This document shows, one piece after another, positions 13,978 to 27,175 of a stretch of DNA of 64,000 nt (position 1 is its first letter; each line of letters begins with the position of its first letter). The stretch spans positions 32,334,501 to 32,398,500 of the forward strand of contig NC_134373.1 in assembly GCF_035582795.1 (NCBI RefSeq), read 5' to 3'. Source of the stretch: Mycteria americana. Lineage: Eukaryota > Chordata > Aves > Ciconiiformes > Ciconiidae. A program made the position numbers and the translations under genes. Below the pieces are notes generated by a model. That model was not told the DNA's origin, made no database searches, and saw only the letters and a program-made list of their open reading frames with translations.

Positions 13978-14158
13978 GCTGGGGGAAGAAGGAGGAAGGG
14001 GGGGACGTTTGGAGTGATGGCGTTTGTCTTCCCAAGTAACCATTACGCGTGATGGAGCCCTGCTTTCCTGGAGATGGCTGAACACCTGCCTGCCCATGGG
14101 AAGTAGCGAATGAATTCCTTGTTTCGCTTTGCTTGTGTGCGCAGCTTTTGCTTTCCCT

Positions 14159-14164
14159 ATTAAA
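14159..14164 (+). terminator. LTR polyadenylation signal (ATTAAA)
   Basis: ATTAAA about 185 bases after the TATA box, followed by a T/C-rich stretch. Fits the R/U5 region of the LTR. Confidence 0.6.
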
Positions 14165-14290
14165 CTGTCTTTATCTCAACCCCCGAGTTTTCTCACTTTT
14201 ACCCTTCTGGTTCTCCCCCCCATCCCACCTGAGGGGAGTGAGCGAGCAGCTGCGTGGGGCTTAGCTGCTGGCTGGGGTTATACCACAACA

Positions 14291-14295
14291 ACAGA
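14291..14295. repeat. Target-site duplication, right copy
   Basis: ACAGA directly after the LTR's CA; pairs with the left copy. Confidence 0.85.
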
Positions 14296-15828
14296 ATTAG
14301 CTAGAAACTCAGACTCAGGTCGGACTCCTATTCATCAGTAGAGGCATTCAAGTGCTAAATTATTTGCAACAAGTCTTATAATAAAAGCTTGAACAGTTTC
14401 TCTAGTGCAATAGACTTTTTTCTCTGAGAACATTCCAAAACAATTTGTTATATGTCTAAAGAACTGAGCATATGAACAAAGTAGTTTATTCATGGAACTG
14501 CAGCTTTTAATAAGTTAATCTCATTAAGGCAAATGTAATGATAGGTTGAAACCAACAATTTATCAAATAGATCTAAAAACACATGCTAAGCAAAACAAAA
14601 ATACATCTTTTCATTATATATTGAAAACTGCCTCAGTACTAATAGATTGACTGCTGTTAACACACCTCTACCTGAGGCTTTAGGCTCTACAGCTGCTATT
14701 GGAAAGCCCATTTCCTCTTTACACACAATCTTTATCCGAGGCATCAGTTTTATCCAGAACTCATGTGGCTTCAATAAAGCTGAATAATGAATTTTAGCAT
14801 TTTTATGCAAGTAACATCATCTGGTTTTAATGTGGCTGTGCATGTGTGCAGTTTAGAAAGAAGGTAATTAAGAAGGGACAGTAGGGTTGTGAAATTATGT
14901 ATGGTACCAAAGAAAGCATGTCAAGCTTATGTCAAGCATATTTTGCCTGCCAGTACAGGACTACAGAATATCAGCTGAAACTTCAGGGCAACTTAGTTAT
15001 GACTGAACGAAATACCACTTATTATCACAGCATATAAATAGCTTCCAAAGTGCTTTGTCTCATATCATTGAAGCCAAAAGGCTAAAAGAATTAAAAACTC
15101 AATTAGCTACCTGTTTGGGTATTAAGAATTTCTCTAGTTTTGTTATACATTGTATAAGCGCATACAGGTTATAAACTCATGTTTCAGGATTTACCACTAG
15201 TTGCATAGGAGCACTATAGTCAGACTGAAAGTTCTCTAAAAGACAGGAAACAAGCTGTGATGCAGAGCCAAATTTAACTTTAAAAAAAATATTTAAAGTG
15301 AGATAAAACAGAAAAATAGTTAAATCTTAAATTTACAGTACATTGGGAATTGTTGCAAAAACAAAAAAAAAAAACCATACAAGAAGGAAAACATAGTTCT
15401 GGAAAATATAAATTAATAGCTCTAAAAGAAAATAATCTTGTCAAGAAGTAGGAAGGAGCTTGGAACACCCTACTAGTAAAAAAAAGCTTAAAAGTTTTGC
15501 TGAACAACGTAATGAACAGCAATGTGGCATGGCAACAGAAAATAAAACCACAAAATAGTCTGGAGAAGTACTGACCGAGCAGGTGGGGTGTCACTGCCAA
15601 GGGAGGGCTGGTTCCCTGTATGCGTCCGGGACGGCTGTGCTCAGTCTGGGCACTTCATTCACTGCTACGGGGCTGACATCTTGAAAGCGTATCCGAGGAA
15701 ACTGTGTAGGGGCTGGAACCTGACTCATGAGCAAAGGGAGTAAGTTGCTCAACAGTTTGGGTAAATGATGCCTACTAGAGCAGGCAAACAGTCACTAACA
15801 ACTAATATTTAGTTTTGATGATGACAAT

Positions 15829-16123
15829 CTAGGGCTTCCCGATGTCACTGGTTATCTCTCCACTTTCTGTCCCTTGCTTGAGGGCATTATTAACATCTGG
15901 CTTCTCTGTGGCTTGGAAGGTGATGCCACTAGCCCCCAAAATGACCTCTACAGCCTGATGAGAAATTATCCCATCTCCCAGAATCCCAGATATGCCTTGG
16001 ATTGCAGGCACCCAAGGGCATTTTATCTGCACTACCGTTTTAATTAGATTTGATGTTTCCAAAGAAACAGCATACCTCATGCCTGCTAGACCTAACTGGA
16101 ATCCTTCGTAGGACCAGGCATGC
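15829..16123 (-). other. Unidentified open exon-like segment
   Basis: Starts after a good acceptor (TTTTCTGTTTAG) and stays open for about 98 codons to TAG, beginning HAWSYEGFQLGLAGMRYAV and including PWVPAIQG and GITFQATEKPDV. About 100 bp upstream, after CATTTCCAG, a short ATG-led segment (MAESPKHLRDNF) ends before GTTAGG, so a tiny two-exon model with a roughly 103-bp intron can be drawn, though the frames join only if a different donor base is used. I do not recognise the protein. Chance is a real alternative. Confidence 0.25.
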
Positions 16124-19100
16124 CTAAACAGAAAACAAAGGCATTCTAGCAACAATTCTTTGAAAATAAAATTACAGAGGAGAAGCCTCAAAGTAATAGA
16201 ATATAAATTGTGATGACACCTAACTGCGAAGTTGTCCCTCAGGTGTTTCGGTGACTCAGCCATCCTGGAAATGGAAAGATGGACGATCTAACCAGCCAGC
16301 CGTCTGCTGCTGTCGGTTGTGCAGAATTTTTCCTCCTTTATCTACAAAAGAAATTTTCTCCCTATCTCAGCTGATTTTCTGTCTCTCACTCTTTCTTACC
16401 TGTTTTTAGTCCCAGCCTGACTTTTACTGTCATTCACTGTCACTGTAATAAGTTGGGCCCGAGTCCTTTCCTTGAGCAATGAGGGAAGAGGTGGTATTCC
16501 TAGATATGTATATCTAATAAGATAGGCAGTACTACCTTACCTTGCAATCTTTAGAGCATTCATTCATGCTTAAATGACTTTTCAGATGATCAGAATGATA
16601 CCAGGAGAGCTACAAAGCTTCAAAAGTCATATAACATAGCAAGTTTTTACTATATGTATGTCTTACAAAACTTACAGTCTTCACTTTGCTTTGCACTCTT
16701 CAGGAGAATTGCATATCAAATGTAATGATGCAGGCAGCAGGTCCAGCATTAGAGCTCAGCGGTGCAGGAGAAAGACCTTTCCCAGGGCAGCTCCAGCCCT
16801 ACATGGGAATTCCTCCTGAGAGACCAGGATCATCACAGTCACCAGCTCGCACCCTCTCCAGATGTCTAGGGCATATTTTAAGCTTGTCTTTCACCAAAAC
16901 ATATAAATTAGTTGAAAAGAAAATAAATAGGACAAAAGCATGATTTTCTACAAATGTGTTTGGTACATGCAATGCTCAGGTAAAAGATTGCTGACAGAGT
17001 CCCGCTGTCAGACAAACCATACAATTGCATAAGGAAAAAATGCTTATGAAAAATGCTGCTGAAACCTGGAGTTTAGCAAGAAGTTTAACAATAATTCCTT
17101 GCTCAGCCTAATTAGAAAAAGTGGGAATATTCAAGGAACTCCTCAGTACAAGTAATATAAAGCTAGTAGGAGCTGTTCCTAAAAGCTGACTCCTGGGACC
17201 CTACAGCTATGTTGGCATTTGCCAGTCAAAACAGAATGTGGTGGAGTGAAAGTGTTTTGATTTACACCCATCTCCACAAATAAAAACAAATAAATTCAGT
17301 ACTCTAAGCTTTATTTAATTTACTGTTTTGTAGGGATGGTCAAATAGTTAGCAGAAAGATGAAGGTATAGCGTCCAGAAATTGGTTGCTGTAGTTAAAGC
17401 TTGCTTATGTTTTCTTGGCTTTTTTTACAGGTAAGAATTTTAACATTCTTTCAATTACTTGCTCTGCATTTCTTAGGTCTTTGTTTAATCTCCAAAGCCT
17501 TTGCTTCGTTGAAAATATATACTGTAATGATAACTCTAGTGAAAAGTTGTATATATTCTTACGTTATATATAAAGCCTCTTTAGATGTATAGTAATATAT
17601 TTCAATGGCTTAGTTTTGAAATCCGTGAAAGGAAACTGTTCATTTTGCTCTCACTGTTATAATGTATGTAGCTTTATATAGAGCTTATCTCTGTCATCAG
17701 GGTTAAGGTAGTGATTTGTGTTTGTCTTTACGTAGCGACAGAATGAGTGGTCAGGAAAGCAAAGCTTTCATCTTCAAAAACCCAAAATAAAGCTCTCTAG
17801 CTTGTAGTAGTGATGCCACACTGCTGGGGTGATTTTTTACAGTATTTCTTTAAAACTGGTTTTCTATTACTAGATACAGGTTATAGCTAGTGCACAACTG
17901 AAAAGGCTAAGAAGGACATTTTTGTTTAAAAACCAAGCCTCGGTTTCATATCTTTTTGGATTGTGAGTAGCTTCACTAATAAGTATCAGTCCTTGATCTG
18001 CCTGGAAGCAGATTCAGAATGGCTGTGCAAAAGCAGCCCTTTAATGTTATAATAAATTACTGATTTGGGTACATTTCTTACTAGCAAACTGCTTCTTTTG
18101 TTCCAGAAGCACCAGACACGCAAACCTGCATTTATCACAAAGTCTCAAATTTTCGTTCATTTGTGTTAACCTTTTCTGTATATAGGAAAGCTCTCTCTTG
18201 TAAGAAATGGATCAGGAGATGTCATCTTGGTACTGATCCCTTGGGGGAAGTGCTGATAAAAGAATAATACAATGATTCTGAATTAACGAACAGAGCACAC
18301 ATATAAGGGTTGCACAGATTTCAGTGTGGTGATTATTGCTGGTTGTCCACTATCTGTAGATAAAATATTTGCTGCCCTCAGCAAAGGAAGCTGAAGAGTA
18401 CGGAGTTAAATCTTTTTCCTTAACTATTGCGGGATGACCCTTTAAGCCCTTTCCTGCCTGTGGAAAAAAAATCACTATTCATTAAAAACTGGATACCCCT
18501 CCAGAAGTAGTCCTAATATTCTCTAGATCAATGGAAGCCTTCGGTAAATACATTGGGGCTGAAGCATGCGAATATAGCAATTTATTATCAATTATGGATG
18601 GAATAGGAAGAACAGAATAACTGCAAGCTTAGTTAAAGCATCCCTTCAGCTATTAGTTTCTCTGTTAAATAATGTAAGCACTGAATAATCTAACATATAC
18701 AGGTCCTGATCCTAAAACTGAGATGCAGAGTGCCTTCACAGGCTTGGAGCCCAGACACTTACACTGATCTCAAGCACACAAACTTTAATGAGCGTTCTTT
18801 GGGGAACTTGGCTTGGAAATTGAGTGTCCCTGGAAGTTAGAGCCATGATTTATAATGAACTACCCACAGACATTCAGATGCCATTATGGTAGGAATTTGT
18901 TTCCTCCAGTGGGTAACCAAGAAAGACTGTTACCCCAATAAGGGTTGCATTGGAAGGAAGATGGGAGCAGAACCATGTACAACATGATATTTGCAAGGAG
19001 AGAAGTATGGCGGGAAGGAAAGGGAGCAGCATTAATATATAAGCATAAAGCCGCAAAGATCAGACCAAGAAATGCACAACTGCTCCAGAAAAAAAATGCA

Positions 19101-21936
19101 CAGTCTTCTCAATGTTAATGGAATGATGTTTCCAGATTTGATCAACCATAAGTGCAATCATCCAGAAGAACTGCATTAATTGTAATCTTGATTTAATTGT
19201 CAATATTTGCAAGAGGTGGATGGGAACAGCAAGACTAGTTAATGTGCCCTTAAACTATCAGAATAACTCCTTTAGAAACTAAAATCCTGCAAAACCACAA
19301 ACATGAAATCTTTAATGACTTAGGCGTACTACACAGCCAGACTGTCTAGAGCATAGGCTGAGAATGATCAACTTCAAGGCTTGTGACCCAAGTAATGAAT
19401 CTTCTTGCAAGCCTGTAATCTTCAAAAGGAGAAGGGGTTTTTTTGCTAATTTTTGGAGCCCTGACTGATTTTCCAACAAAACCCAGGCACTGTAAAATGA
19501 CTTTCATTTGCAGTCCTCCCAGGTCTCTGTAAAAGGAAAACTAGTCTTTCAGTACATTTAGGCTAGGTATGTTCCTATTTAAAAGGTGAAGAAGCTGCTG
19601 CTCGGTTACTTCAGCAGAGGGGATCCAGCTGAAGCAGCCAACTGGGGGGGAAATTTCTAGACTTTTAGAAGTGGTCTCTGGATTTTAGAAGCAAAATGTT
19701 TCTCATTGTGGCTTCTGTGGGATGAAATGACTGATGAAACAGTGTATTTGGAAGATGTGGCCAAATCCAAAGTAACCACTTTCTGCAGCATGGCTGGATG
19801 ACAACAGCTTTTGTTGTAGCTGGGTAAAACAGTGTTTTAGACATGCCCAAAGCTGTTTACAAAGGAAGAAAACTAAATCATCATCAGATAACTTTTAGAA
19901 ATTATCTCTTTTGTACTGTCACAGGCACGAAATGTAGAATTCATGTAAGATCATACTTGAAGACCCTTAAGCAAGCAGGGGCTAGTACTGCAAGCACAGG
20001 ACTGCGTCCTATCACTTCTGGAACCTTTGGTGGCAGTTTCTAAGAAGGCCGACAGAATAGATTTAAAAAACATCTCAGTAATTTAAAATATTAATGGTGA
20101 ACATGTGTCGTAACTGCAGTTAATTAAGCATTGATAAAAGAATCTGAGCGTAAACAATTACGCACTCCCTAGAATATTTCCTGAGTGGCACTAACAATAG
20201 CAGCTCTTCCATACATGGCCCGAGACAGTCTGCATGAACGGTGTCTGAGGCTCCTCGGCGGGTTTGTGGTGATGACTCCTGCTCTTGTTTCCACAGCCAG
20301 CTGCTAGGCGAGAGGCTCTGCTGTAGTGAGTGTGCTCTGAGCCTGGCTTTCCAAGCAGTGCTTTCTCGGGGAACGATCTTAACCCTTTTGTAAGGATTAG
20401 GGTCGGGCTATGAGATGGCAGAGACAGAAGTGGAGTAAAGACAGTGATGACACGCGAGGGAGCGTTTAGCGCGTTCACCAAGCACAGTGAATGAATGGGG
20501 CTGGGCTGTCACTCCGTGATCCATACGCACGCTGCTGGCTGTTGTCTCACTTGACATCGCGGTCGACATTGCTGCCTATGCTTGCAGAAGGAAGGTAGGT
20601 ATTTGTGACTCCTCGAGGTGGGGCATCTCAGAGGCTTCTTAACAGCATAGCAGTGGTTGAAGGACCTTGTTCAGGAACGCTCCTGGGAAGAACTAGGAAG
20701 CTTGAACAGGCAAATGCCTGTATTTGTGCAGTATATGTTACACTGAGCACATTGGATTGACGATGAACAGTCTTTTTAAAATAAAAATAGTAGATGCTTT
20801 TGAAAGAACTCACTTCAGAGTCTGATCTGAGCTTGTCATTCCTTAGTCAATGGCTGCTATGAAAGTAATCACTTAAACTCTAGCTTCATTACTTACAGGG
20901 AGGCTCCACCGCTCTCTCGCACAGAGGGTCATGGGTTAAAAGCTGGATTAGGTGGCAACATTCCTGTGTGCTTGGTGTTACAGAGGGAAGGTGAAAATCA
21001 GTAGCCCTTAAATTTCAAGCCTTGGCCCAGGGGCCAGTGTGAGTCGTAAAAATGCCATGGTGAAAAATTCTTTGAACAGAAATGCAAACTTTGGTTGGAG
21101 ACAATGCTAGTGCTGGAGAGAGCCCAATGTCACGGTGAACTGCTGCATCTCTGCAGACTGGGAGGAAAGGGGGACAAAGGTTGAGGGAACGTATGGGAAC
21201 ATCTGCACAGAGCAATAATTCTGTGTTGTCTATCTGAAGTCTTGGGGGCAGAGCAGAGTTCTTGGCCCTGCTTCGCTTGTGTTTCTTGGAAAGGGGGCGC
21301 TGGGACAAGGGTGATGTTGGGATGATCTTAGTTCTGAGACTAACTATGAAAGAGAACTGGCATTCCCTAGGGGAATAAAGAGAACCTGAAACTGACGTTA
21401 AAACTATTTATATTCTAGATTATGCCAAGAAAAATACTTTACACTTAGCTTAATATCATAATTGCAAGTCCAAAACCATCACTGCTAACTTCTAAATACA
21501 GAATAGAATCTGGGAGGAGGCAGTAAGAAAATATATGTTTTGGCTGTATGATTGCAGCAGAGAAGTAGCCAGAATTCATCATGGGCTTGGACAAAACCAG
21601 GAGTCTTAAAAGAAATAATACTTCTAAGTAGTCTTTAGACACGCAAATGCTTAAAGAGCCTATAAACCACATAATGTTAACTGTAGCACAGATGGCCACT
21701 ACACTTCAACTAGTTTAAGCTGCTCTTTCTCCAGTCAGTAAAGCACCATTCTTACACTGTCTTTGGAGCACAGGGTGAAAACTTCAGTAATGGATGTTCC
21801 CATGCGTGCGAAAAGGAGATTTTCAGCATGTGCCATCGCTGGTGAACTTGCAAGACTACTGGTGTCACTTCATGACTGGGGGTTGTTGTGTGGCTGTGCA
21901 CTGTGACTGCAGTCCTGTGTGTGGCCAGGACAAACG

Positions 21937-22025
21937 TTTAAGAGTACAACTGGAGAATCTATATTTAAGAGTACAACTAGAGAATAATTCTCTATATCTA
22001 GAGAATATAATCTATATATTCTCTC
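21937..22025. repeat. Tandem 22-bp duplication with nested palindromes
   Basis: TTTAAGAGTACAACTGGAGA at 21937 recurs at 21964 with one change. It is followed by the inverted repeat AGAGAAT-A-ATTCTCT (21979-21993) and by AGAGAATAT/ATATTCTCT (22000-22008 and 22017-22025). Confidence 0.85.
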
Positions 22026-22898
22026 CACTCTGTGTCCTGATAAACAGAATGTGTCTGCAAAAGCATTTAGCTTGGTGTTTGGTCTTCAAACAGCATGTGA
22101 AATCATTCACTGAAGATGCATTTAGGTAAGACCACAGTATCTGTGTAGATCACAGCTGACATCTCATTTACACGATTGTGTTCCTGAAAAAGATCATCAT
22201 GTAACTGTGGCACTTCTGTCAAGCGTTGGAAAGGAAAGCAGTGCACGACCATGGGATTGACTAACCCACATCTGCACAAAGATAATCTGATGAATACTGC
22301 TCTCCTTATAGCTGCACCATAGTTTACTGGGAAGCCTTTGAGGACTCCTGACAAGTGTAACAGGGGATTGCGAATAACTGAAGGTGTGGACTACTTACAA
22401 GAGAGGTACCTTTCCCTTGCCTACACTGTGGTAACTGATGAAAAGAGCTGAAGTGAATACACTTACAAAGACTGTTAAAGATTGCAGAAACAGTCCATTT
22501 TCACAGATTAAGAGAAGAGATTTCTCAGCTTATGCATTATGTGCAAACGTACTTGATCAAACGTAATACTAATTAAAGGCTGGGGGAAAGGACAGGTTGT
22601 TCTGTTCAGGCTCCTGTCCGGTTACAGCTCAAATTGTAAGAACAGTCATGGAAGTTACTGTCACTCTTTATTTCACCTTAAAAGCAGATAGGCTACGGAA
22701 ACCTTATGAAGTCTTTGATCAACCTGGACACAGTAGTAAGGCAGCAATCCTTTGTGTCTGCAGGGAGCTACCACCATTCCCCAGTTCTTCGAATGAGACA
22801 CTGGGTTATAGACACTCATTGCTCAAGAAGTCAGAGCCGGAAATTATATATGGGTTAAACTCAAGTATCCTAGATTCTGGAGTATTGCCCCATCTTTT

Positions 22899-22920
22899 CC
22901 CTTTTCCATAAGGAAAAGGG
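22899..22920. other. Perfect 9-bp hairpin
   Basis: CCCTTTTCC, ATAA loop, GGAAAAGGG. Intergenic, purine in one arm and pyrimidine in the other. Confidence 0.85.
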
Positions 22921-25747
22921 TTCATAAAAGGAAAATGACTGTTAAGAGCTTGATGAAAAGTTTTCAGCGTTCCTTTCCTTTCCACATCACTGGAAAGTGC
23001 AGATGTCAACTTCACAGAATATGCTTTGCAAAAATGAAACTCCTGTATCTTCTCTCTGTGGCTACAAGAAAAATCTGGAGGAGGCTACATGATCACTGGA
23101 GTTGCAGCTGCTGAGCTGTTTCTTGTAAATTAATCCTTGGAACATGAGAGATGTTTCACAGTAGCTATTCCTGAACGTAGAACAATGATTTCATGTTGAA
23201 TATACAAATTCCATATATCTCTTATATTTGGAGGCTGATACAGTGATGGACAGAACCTGAAACCAGCTTTGCTGGCCAAGCTGGAAAGTTCTGCTGAGTA
23301 CTTGTTTGGCTGTATGACCTGTGATAAAAAACCTCCTCAGCCCAACTAGTTGCGCTTTTCTCAACTTGGCATCATAAGGTTCAACTGTAAAACCTTGTAA
23401 ATACTGAAAATATACTATAAAATAACTTATTTTATAACTACTTACAATACAGTGGAAGAAAATCTTAAGCTGTTTTTCCATGACCACAGGAAAACAGCAG
23501 GTGTAGAACAGGCCTTCAGACATGGAGGAGAATGGTTCCTTTTGAACTGTCTCTGCTATCTCATGGCTGTTTATGCTCCTGTTAGCCTTGCTCATTCAAA
23601 CATCACCTCCTGGCTACAGAAACTGAGGCACCACAGCTGGTTGCCCTTTATCTGATCCTTCAGCTCTGAGTGACATCCATGCTTTTCCAAGACAATGTAT
23701 CTACCTGAATTTAAATACTACCTTTTCTTCCGTAGAAACAATAGCAAGATTCCACATGCAACACAAAAATGACTTGCGTAGTTGACACTGGCCCAACTCA
23801 TTACTGTATTCTCTTGCCTCTCCCAAGCTGTCCTAAAGGATCCTTAACAAACCTGAAACAGAAGCGGAGCTTGAATTCTGTCACAAATACACTTTGATTC
23901 CTCTACCTATGACAGTCCCTCATTGTAGGGATGCATCCAAAAACCAGAAGTCAATTGATGATTGTATTTCTCTTTTTGGAGTGGTTGGCACGAGTGCTGG
24001 ATTTACACAGGTAAAAATTCTGTCCTGCTTCTAAATAGAAAGTTAGTTTTTAGCAAGGGTAACCAGGGCTGGTGGGGAAACAAAGTTTTGTATTGGAATC
24101 TAGCCAGGTAGCTCAGTCAGTCAGGTGAGACTGAAAAGTTCTTAAAAGTAGTGTGGAGAGGAATGTATCTAAGCCCATGAAAGATACAGGCCTGAGGTCT
24201 ACTTGCTTGCAACAAGGATGAATCCTAATAACTCCCAACTTATGCAACGACAAGCACTTGCCATATCCTGGAGGGTGAAGAGCAGCAATATAGGCTGCAG
24301 TATGACCTGCTCCAACATTCCAAGCATGGATGTTGACAAAGATGATGCCTTTGATCCATAGTGATTTTTACCTTGTTACTGCGGGAATGAGAAGAAATAA
24401 CTTTTAAGCTGTTGCAGGCACCAAAGGTAAGTATTTCTTTCTACTCAGTCACCTGGGATCTTATTTGCTACGTACTTCTGACCATATGCCAATGTGAGTG
24501 GTCAAAATGTGCAGACTCTAGGATTTCCTTTATTTTCTGTAGGTATTATTTATAACATACAACACATTAAAAGAACAAGTTTGTAAGAGATGTTATCATT
24601 ATTTATCTTCTGTTGAGCCTTACTGAACACTACAGCTATGTTGACTTCCACAGTTTCAATATCCTTATCTTGAGTTGAATCCTGGAAGCCCTTCCCACCT
24701 TTTAAAGACTTGCATATTTGATCTTGCTGGCTGGTTTTTGCTCCACAACAGTGCACATTCATAACGCCCATATATGGGAAATTTTGTATTTCATTTAAAG
24801 TTGCTCTAGCTCTGCTTGACATATCCGAGTACAAAACAAACTATATTAAAGATGACTCCTCCTTCCTGTTTCTTCTTCTTAGCTTTTCCTCCTTCTAAGA
24901 GAAGGATAAACATTACAAACCTGCTCATTATCCCCAAAAAGGTTTTCCAGTACTCATCTCATGCTCTGATAGAACTAACTTTGTAAAGATGAACAGGACA
25001 CAAGTAAGATGGTGTTAACATCTTCCCTGTTGAGATAAAAGTGAATGCAAATGCTCTCAATGCGAGAAGAACGTGCTTGGGCATCTTGACACCACAGCTG
25101 CTTTATGCAGATTGCAACTAGCTTTGGCCAGGACAAACGGACAAATACCCTCCCTCAATTGGAGTAACAGTCCTAGCTGCAAGAAGAAAACTCAGTTAGT
25201 GTGTCTACTAATGAATATTCTTCCAACCTTTTCTCAGTCTTCTCATGAGTTTTAAAGACTAGAATTTAGTGTAGCTTGTCTTTAATCCACGCCATAATCA
25301 TTGCTTAAAGCTTGCTTTGCTTCTACACTGAAACCACTTGTAAATATTTAATTAAAACATGTTCACTTTCATACCATCAACCTTATTTTGAATCTGAGCA
25401 TGAATAGTGTGGAGAGTAATAAGAAATCCAGGCCAAGCCTTAAAAGCATTCTAAATCACTGAAGTCACTATTTAGTCTAACTTTCCTTTTTTGAAGCAGG
25501 AGTGCCAGTTGGCATCTTTTGTAGTATGTGTTGTCTTCATACCTTTTTATTGCTCAATTACTAGTAACTAAAATAATCACAGAACTGCTCCACAGCACAA
25601 TGTATGGATAGTGCCCTAACTTTAAAAAAATGTTCAATCAAGCAACTAATCATGGGAAAAAAATAAAATTCTTCAAAGTGGTAAATCTTGAGACTTTTGT
25701 CCTACAAAGAAACATAAAAGAGGCCAGCATCAAGAAGCACAGTAATG

Positions 25748-25782
25748 TTTTTTTTTTTTGGGGGGGGGGGGGGGGGAGGGGG
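25748..25782. repeat. T12-G17 homopolymer junction
   Basis: Twelve T followed by seventeen G and a further broken G run. It creates spurious poly-Gly and poly-Pro frames on both strands and is prone to sequencing error. Confidence 0.9.
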
Positions 25783-27169
25783 ACACACAAAACCCCAAAA
25801 AAACAACACTGCAAAAAAAGCAGTCTTAAATTCAGGTCCTTATAGTGCTGTTCCCTTTCGAAAGATACTTTCCCTGAAAAACCATGAGTCATGAAAAACA
25901 GCATTCAAGCACTGCTAAGGGTGTAAGAGGAACAGAATGGTAGCAATAACACCATCCTCCCATACCTAAAACTTAAAAACTTGCACTATGCATATTTGTG
26001 ACATTGAGATCCGTAAAGCCTCGTCAAGGAGAACAACAGACTGCAATCATTCCCCCCTCCGCTCCCATTCCTGTGAGAGCCAGTTTGGTTAACTCAGTCC
26101 AGACTCTCTGTATTTATACCCAACACATGTTTGACACCTCAACAACTGTGGAATTTCCATGACTTCCTCACACTGTATATTTAGTGCTTCACTAACTGTA
26201 CCGGTTTGCCAGCTTTCACTAATGCCTAATTTGTCTCCTTTGTGTCAGCTGAAGCCTGTTATTGCTTCTGTTTCTCAGCATCAGACTGTTCTGTGTTTAT
26301 CTACTGGTACTATATTCTCTTTTACTTTAGATAAAATCAAGCATCTGTAAAAACTATGACCTAAAGCAGAATTGCAGAAAAGAACAGAACTTTGATGGTT
26401 CTTTTCTTGCTCTCATCTGGACTTCCCACTTAATCAACAACTTTCTTCAAGTACAATGCTCAAAACTGAAAATTGAGTTTTACCAGTGATGAGTGAAAAA
26501 AGTATGTTTCATGTATTTTATAGGACCTACCATATACTGCAAATCCCATACGATGGCTGCATTTTTTTTTTTTTTTAACAGCACGATCCTGACTTATCAA
26601 TTGTAACTCTCGGTGTTCCTACAGAGCTGCTCTGTAGCTAGCTCTTCCCTGGCCTCTGTCTGTGAAACCTCTTGCCCATGTATGGTACCTGCGACTGCTC
26701 TTCAGGGAACAAAAAAAAAAGGTAAACAAGGACATTTAATTTAGCCTTCTGCACCTAAGTTCCTCTTTAAAAAAAAACAACTTTAAGAGATCCACCTAGT
26801 CAAGGCAGAACACTTTTTAAGTTCCAGGCAGCTCCACTTTCACCAATTAAACTCCCACTTCTTGATTAAACTCAACTTGGATTAAGCAGCAATGCAGCTG
26901 AATAAGAAGTCCTGTCCACCTGTTTCTTTAATATTGACACTACTGTTTGCACATCTTCATGGTGAACCAGAACAAAGAGCTAAATTCTTGAAATACATTA
27001 TCATAACCAAGGAAAATAACTATGCATCCAATTTTATAACAGTCAAATTATAATGAAATAAAAATTTCTCTTTATCACATCTGCAACTGACTTCAAATGC
27101 ATCTCTCTCAATGCTGCTCTTACTACTTTGAAAAAGCACACAGAAAAAACATGCAAGTGTACTTTATCA

Positions 27170-27175
27170 TTTAAT
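27170..27175 (-). terminator. Possible CCDC14 polyadenylation signal (ATTAAA)
   Basis: ATTAAA on the minus strand, about 325 bp after the CCDC14 stop codon. No AATAAA is seen between it and the stop. Another ATTAAA lies further downstream near 26.92 kb. No transcript evidence decides between them. Confidence 0.3.

Larger units (their letters stand above)
13696..14290 (+). mobile_element. Solo LTR of an ERVL-type endogenous retrovirus
   Basis: A 595-bp element that starts with TG and ends with CA, flanked by identical 5-bp duplications ACAGA (13691-13695 and 14291-14295). A 5-bp duplication is typical of ERVL. Inside are a TATAAA box (13972-13977) and ATTAAA (14159-14164), in the order U3-R-U5 on the plus strand. 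The sequence matches an LTR I recognise as abundant in neoavian birds. No second LTR or internal viral gene lies beside it, so it is a solo LTR left by recombination. A 99-residue open frame inside has no coding meaning. Confidence 0.9.
14296..26900. other. Intergenic stretch between the LTR and CCDC14
   Basis: AT-rich DNA without a recognisable gene. It holds the exon-like segment at 15829-16123, a moderately CpG-rich patch at about 20190-20620, a duplicated and palindromic cluster at 21937-22025, a perfect hairpin at 22899-22920 and the T/G homopolymer pair at 25748-25782. Human gene order predicts the 5' exons of MYLK to the left on the minus strand; none could be identified. Confidence 0.55.

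Noticed and set aside
13753..14052. 99-codon frame on plus
   Set aside because: Lies wholly inside the solo LTR.
24768..24777. Second CArG consensus, CCATATATGG
   Set aside because: Isolated in AT-rich intergenic DNA; about four matches are expected by chance in the window.
24550..24834. 94-codon minus-strand frame
   Set aside because: No recognisable motif, no clear splice sites; treated as chance.
25630..25904. Frames with poly-Gly or poly-Pro
   Set aside because: Created by the T12-G17 homopolymers.
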